The position numbers and the translations under genes were made by a program. This document shows positions 57,657-64,000 of a stretch of 64,000 nt of DNA, one piece after another (position 1 is the first letter of the stretch; the number at the start of each line of letters is the position of its first letter). The DNA lies in contig JABYQS010000084.1 in the NCBI GenBank assembly GCA_022592435.1, positions 1-64,000 of the forward strand, in the 5' to 3' direction. The notes below the pieces were generated by a model. That model saw nothing but the letters and a program-made list of their open reading frames with translations. It was not told where the DNA came from and searched no databases. The stretch is from Cerioporus squamosus (lineage: Eukaryota > Basidiomycota > Agaricomycetes > Polyporales > Polyporaceae).

Positions 57657-58649
57657 CGAGAACGGAATGCAATGCAGCGTCGACGGAAAGGGACATGATA
57701 CGGAGGGTCGAGGACCCAAGGGCCAACGGTATTAAGTAGAGAGCGCAACTGAAACCCCGCCGGCAGAAAGCTGCGATCCATCAACCATCTGATAGTCCAG
57801 TTCACCCTTCTATTATTGCTGCTAGTCTGCAATTGCGACCCTGATGAGAATCCGAGCACGTACCTCGCCCGACAATCGGCTATGTGCCAGTATGGCCGTG
57901 CGCAAGAGGACAGTAGAGTGGTCACTGGTGGCACCGGCTCCGACATGCCCTCCGGCCATACAGTGGCAACGTGGAGTCGCTCTTGCACGCTATCAATGTC
58001 GTTGATGCGCCGACATGTGGCCATGCCCGAGTCTGGCTGTGTATGCGGTCCCGCGCACTGTCTGCCCGTTTCGACGTCATGGGAAAGACAACGTCGGCGA
58101 CATGCATAAGGACCTGTACGTTTCGTAAACTGACAGGCACTGACGAGGTGATAAAATTACAATGCTGATACGTCGTCAGTGACTGCAGGAAAACGAGCAA
58201 GGTAACATCCTCACAGGAATTACGGGATAGCATCCTGTCTCCTCAGGGCTTTCGCCAGCTGGTCATACTTGCGCCCGAAGGTCGAGGCTAAGTCGGGGCT
58301 TGCTGAGAGTCGAGAGCGCGTCGAGTGCGACGCGACGCGACATGCACGTGACTGAACGCGTCCCGGGCGGCTATGTAGGGGACTTGGGCTTTTGTCGCGT
58401 CGAGGTCGCCTCCTTTGCCTCTTTCCCTCTCCCGACGCGTTCCAGCTCGTTTGACTAGTCTTTGGCCCAGTGTTACTGTCAGTGGCTGGAGCCGCTCATG
58501 AGGCTCTCATATCTCTCGTCTCGCCGCCCAGCTCTCATTTCCTCCAGACGCAACCACTTCCGAGTCCGAGGACCACTGGTGCTGTGGCTCGTTCTGCCCG
58601 ATCCGCTACCAACCACACACCAAGCGGAACCCATCGAACTTGCTCCAGC
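57657..58649. other. Intergenic between divergent genes
   Basis: Nearly 1 kb with no supported gene. Short frames exist on both strands. 58300-58460 is rich in CG and cgcgacg-like repeats, possibly promoter of the rightward gene. Confidence 0.4.
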
Positions 58650-60231
58650 ATGGCGCGGGACTACTACCTGGAGTCCGACGGCGAGCCATCAAGCTCCCAG
58701 GTTCCCGCCGAGCCTGAATGCATCGTCCGCTACAAGGAGCCTCCTCCCCCCACTCAGATCCGCACCATCATGGAGAAAGGTCAGAGATTCAGACTGCACG
58801 TACACTTATTCCTAACCATTTACCACTCCCCAACTCGCAGTGCGCCAGAGGGAAAAACAGAGTGCAGCTGCAGGGCCCTCTTCCCTTGACACGCTCTCTG
58901 CAGCCACCGCTCCCCGCCCGCGTCGCCCGCATGACCGCAGCCACCCCGCGTACGCGCGCGCGACAGAAAGAGTACCCGCGGAAGTCCCTCCCCATGTCAA
59001 AGATGCGAAACGCGCACTCGCCTCACTCATGACGCATACCGCGCACACCATACTCGCCAACGCCGACCGCAAAGCTGCCAAGCTACTCCAAGGTGCGTCT
59101 GCACCCACTGCGCACAAGTCCCTCCAAGGCGGAGTCTCGAAGCACGCCCGCAAGAGGGCCGCGCCGGTCAGGAGGGAACACACGAGCGAGGACGTCTTTC
59201 CCATCCCGGACATCCCCCCTGCCCAATCTCGCCTCAAGAGCTGGGCCACGGACCCAGCCATCTCCGTGAATGCTGGTGTACCAATGGATCAGGACGAGCG
59301 GCCCCTTGCGGGACCCTCCCGACCAACACCAAAGCCCCCCTTTTTCAAGAGCCGGATCAACGAACCCGACTACGACTTCCCCTCCAGCACTCCCACTCCC
59401 CCAGCGAAGCCGCGCACAGCGCAGTACTGGGATGGTGCATCTTCATCGTCATCGACATCGTTGAGTCGCTCGTCATCTTCGCCGTTCCCGCCTCCCTGGT
59501 TGCATCACGATCGCTCCTCGCGCAGAAACTCTGTCAACCTCCCTGTCCTGGGTCAGGATCATGAAGTCAGCGAGTCGTCCATTCTTCAGGACTCCTATGA
59601 CGTCTATATGATGAATAACGAACCTACCGTCGAGCCCGAACCCCAGGAGCCTGAACCGGAAGTCAGACCCGTCCCGTACATCTCCCCTTCCGCCCTACCC
59701 ACCTCATCCATGCTACCGCCCCCAGTCCCAGCCCTAGTCCGGGTGCCGCGACCGGACCCACCCCCCTCCACAGGTTTCGCAGCCCCTTCGCTCACCCCAA
59801 TTCCCCCATCCCTCTCCCGCCCGTTCGTGCCGCCATCCCAAGTCCCCAGCGGATCCCAGCTCGAGCGCCCACGCGCCTCCCAGCGCCCCAAGGTCCTCGG
59901 CATGCGGCCCATGTACCCCCAGAGCTCCAAGTTCCAATCCAAGCCCAAACCCTTCAAGGTCCCCTTCGCCAAGAAGCCCTCTGGGTCTTCTGGGTCCGGC
60001 TCAGGATCCACTTCCGGGTCCGGCGCGGGGCAGGCAGGAGGGAGAAGCATGTCGCCCGTCATCCCTGACCCGCCGTACGTCGCGGCACGGGTGGCGGCCT
60101 TGGACGAGCCCGGCCTCGAAATGACGGCGCGCAGACCGGAGCCGGCACGCATGGACGAGGATGAGGACGAAGGGCCCAAGGACGCGAACTCGAGTGCGGA
60201 CATGTGGGCCGCCTTGGACGCCATCGAGTGA
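58650..60231 (+). CDS. Mostly disordered Pro/Ser-rich protein, unknown function
   Basis: Two exons (58650-58779 and 58841-60231) give 506 residues. The start MARDYYLESDGEPSSSQVPA is followed by ECIVRYKEPPPPTQIRTIME. One helical stretch at about 70-115 (VKDAKRALASLMTHTAHTIL, ANADRKAAKLLQG). The rest is Pro/Ser/Arg-rich with Gly-Ser runs near 59990-60030 and an acidic patch near the end (ARMDEDEDEGPKDA). A long disordered protein with a short conserved-looking start and an end motif ADMWAALDAIE. No family recognised. Confidence 0.7.
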
Positions 60232-60587
60232 TCGTCTCTGCAGTTCGTGCATGGGATGGGTCTGGCGGGTGGGTTCTTGTCTTCATTCTGTTTTGGTCAT
60301 CGTCGGTATCAGCACATGCATCTTGCTATGGACTCTAAACACATACGTATTTCTTGTCTTGTTCAGGGCTCCACGCACCTCTAGTACTACACTCACGCCC
60401 CTCCACGTTTGCTAGTCAAACCCAAGTTGTATCATATGATCTTGTCTAAGCTATAAGGGTACTGCAGCTCGCCTTCTGCCGGTCGCTAAACAAAAGTAGG
60501 ATGTATTATGTATCAGATACTTTTTCCACGACAGCATCTGCAAGTCTATCCAAGCGACAGTTCAAAACACTAGATATCGCAAAAGGC
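60232..60587. other. 3' intergenic between convergent genes
   Basis: About 360 bases, AT-richer than the flanks, holding the 3' UTRs of the plus-strand gene and of Arg5,6. No gene. Confidence 0.5.
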
Positions 60588-63614
<3,027 letters not shown>

Positions 63615-63916
63615 CGCGAAGGGGACGGTGGGGGCGCTGTCGTCGTCGTCCGAACCGTCGACGTCGATGTCGGGGAGGAGGTCGAGGACACGCCGGTCAC
63701 TGACTCGAGACGCCTCTCTGCTCGCCCTTATCTTATCCTGCAATCGGCGCCTAGATCAAATTTTAGCGCCATCGTGGCAAGCGCCAAGCCGAGCCACACG
63801 TCCGCTCCGTACTCAAGATGAATCCGGATTGCAACGAGTAGAGCAAACGATAGCCGTGCGATCTAACAAATAATACATGTACTTCACTTCGTCTGCCACA
63901 CACCAACAACACACCG
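63615..63916. other. Intergenic, Arg5,6 promoter
   Basis: About 300 bases upstream of Arg5,6 and downstream of the next minus-strand gene. No uORF-type arginine attenuator was recognised. A Met at 63743 in frame would add 43 acidic residues and is less likely than the presequence start. Confidence 0.4.
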
Positions 63917-64000
63917 CTAGCCGATGACCCCGGTCCAGGAATCGATGAGGTCGACAACGCAGTACCCGTTCAGCGGGACGTACTGCTCCGTGATGACCTT
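63917..64000 (-). CDS. C-terminal end of a further gene (cut by window end)
   Basis: The minus strand is open from the window edge to a TAG at 63917-63919 and reads KVITEQYVPLNGYCVVDLID then SWTGVIG. Only 27 codons are visible, so no identity can be given. Confidence 0.4.
   Translation of the reverse strand, partial: KVITEQYVPLNGYCVVDLIDSWTGVIG

Overview
The window reads as nuclear DNA of a filamentous basidiomycete, most likely an agaricomycete (mushroom or polypore class). Genes are interrupted by many 50-60 base introns with GT-AG ends and GC-rich exons. The repeats are typical of that class: Ty1/copia LTR elements, a Tnp2-type transposase and Plavaka-type transposase fragments. A DUF6533-type membrane protein also points there. 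No species can be named from the sequence alone. All multi-exon models were spliced by eye from frame continuity and GT-AG sites.

Layout. 1-4318: a decayed Ty1/copia element on the minus strand, cut by the window start, with a 422-base LTR next to a half-tRNA primer-binding site. 4319-4850: a broken Plavaka-type transposase piece. 4902-6140: a 385-base repeat (R1) and a GC-rich array with 60-base palindromes (R2). 6378-29190: an accessory block with a Tnp2-type transposase and a run of other genes. These encode a small acidic protein, a coiled-coil tail-anchored protein, a leucine-rich F-box-like protein, a WD40 protein with a C-terminal membrane anchor, a short unknown, a membrane protein split by a 1412-base transposon, another N-terminally anchored protein, a SUN-domain protein and a 1175-residue Pro/Gln-rich protein. 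29378-30750: R2 and R1 again. 30807-35130: an inverted Plavaka scrap, an inverted copia pol scrap and a second 5'-truncated copia element (minus). 35131-42554: CpG-poor, AT-richer nested repeat debris with a solo LTR, inverted repeats and hairpins, and no gene I can support.

From 42555 to 64000 the window becomes ordinary gene-dense core genome: an SPX-RING protein (-), a probable mitochondrial DUF2358/C6orf136-like protein (+) sharing a 150-base promoter with it, a TPMT-type thiol/halide methyltransferase (-), a conventional class II myosin heavy chain (-, about 7.9 kb), a DUF6533-type membrane protein (-), a disordered unknown protein (+), the bifunctional arginine-biosynthesis protein Arg5,6 (-), and the last codons of one more minus-strand gene.

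The most interesting part is 4.8-30.9 kb. A block of otherwise unrelated genes, several encoding membrane or nuclear-envelope-like proteins (SUN domain, coiled-coil tail anchor, WD40-TM), sits beside a transposase. It is bracketed by near-identical direct repeats, by shared palindromic arrays and by inverted pieces of the same transposase. I infer, but cannot prove, that it is or was a large cargo-carrying mobile unit.
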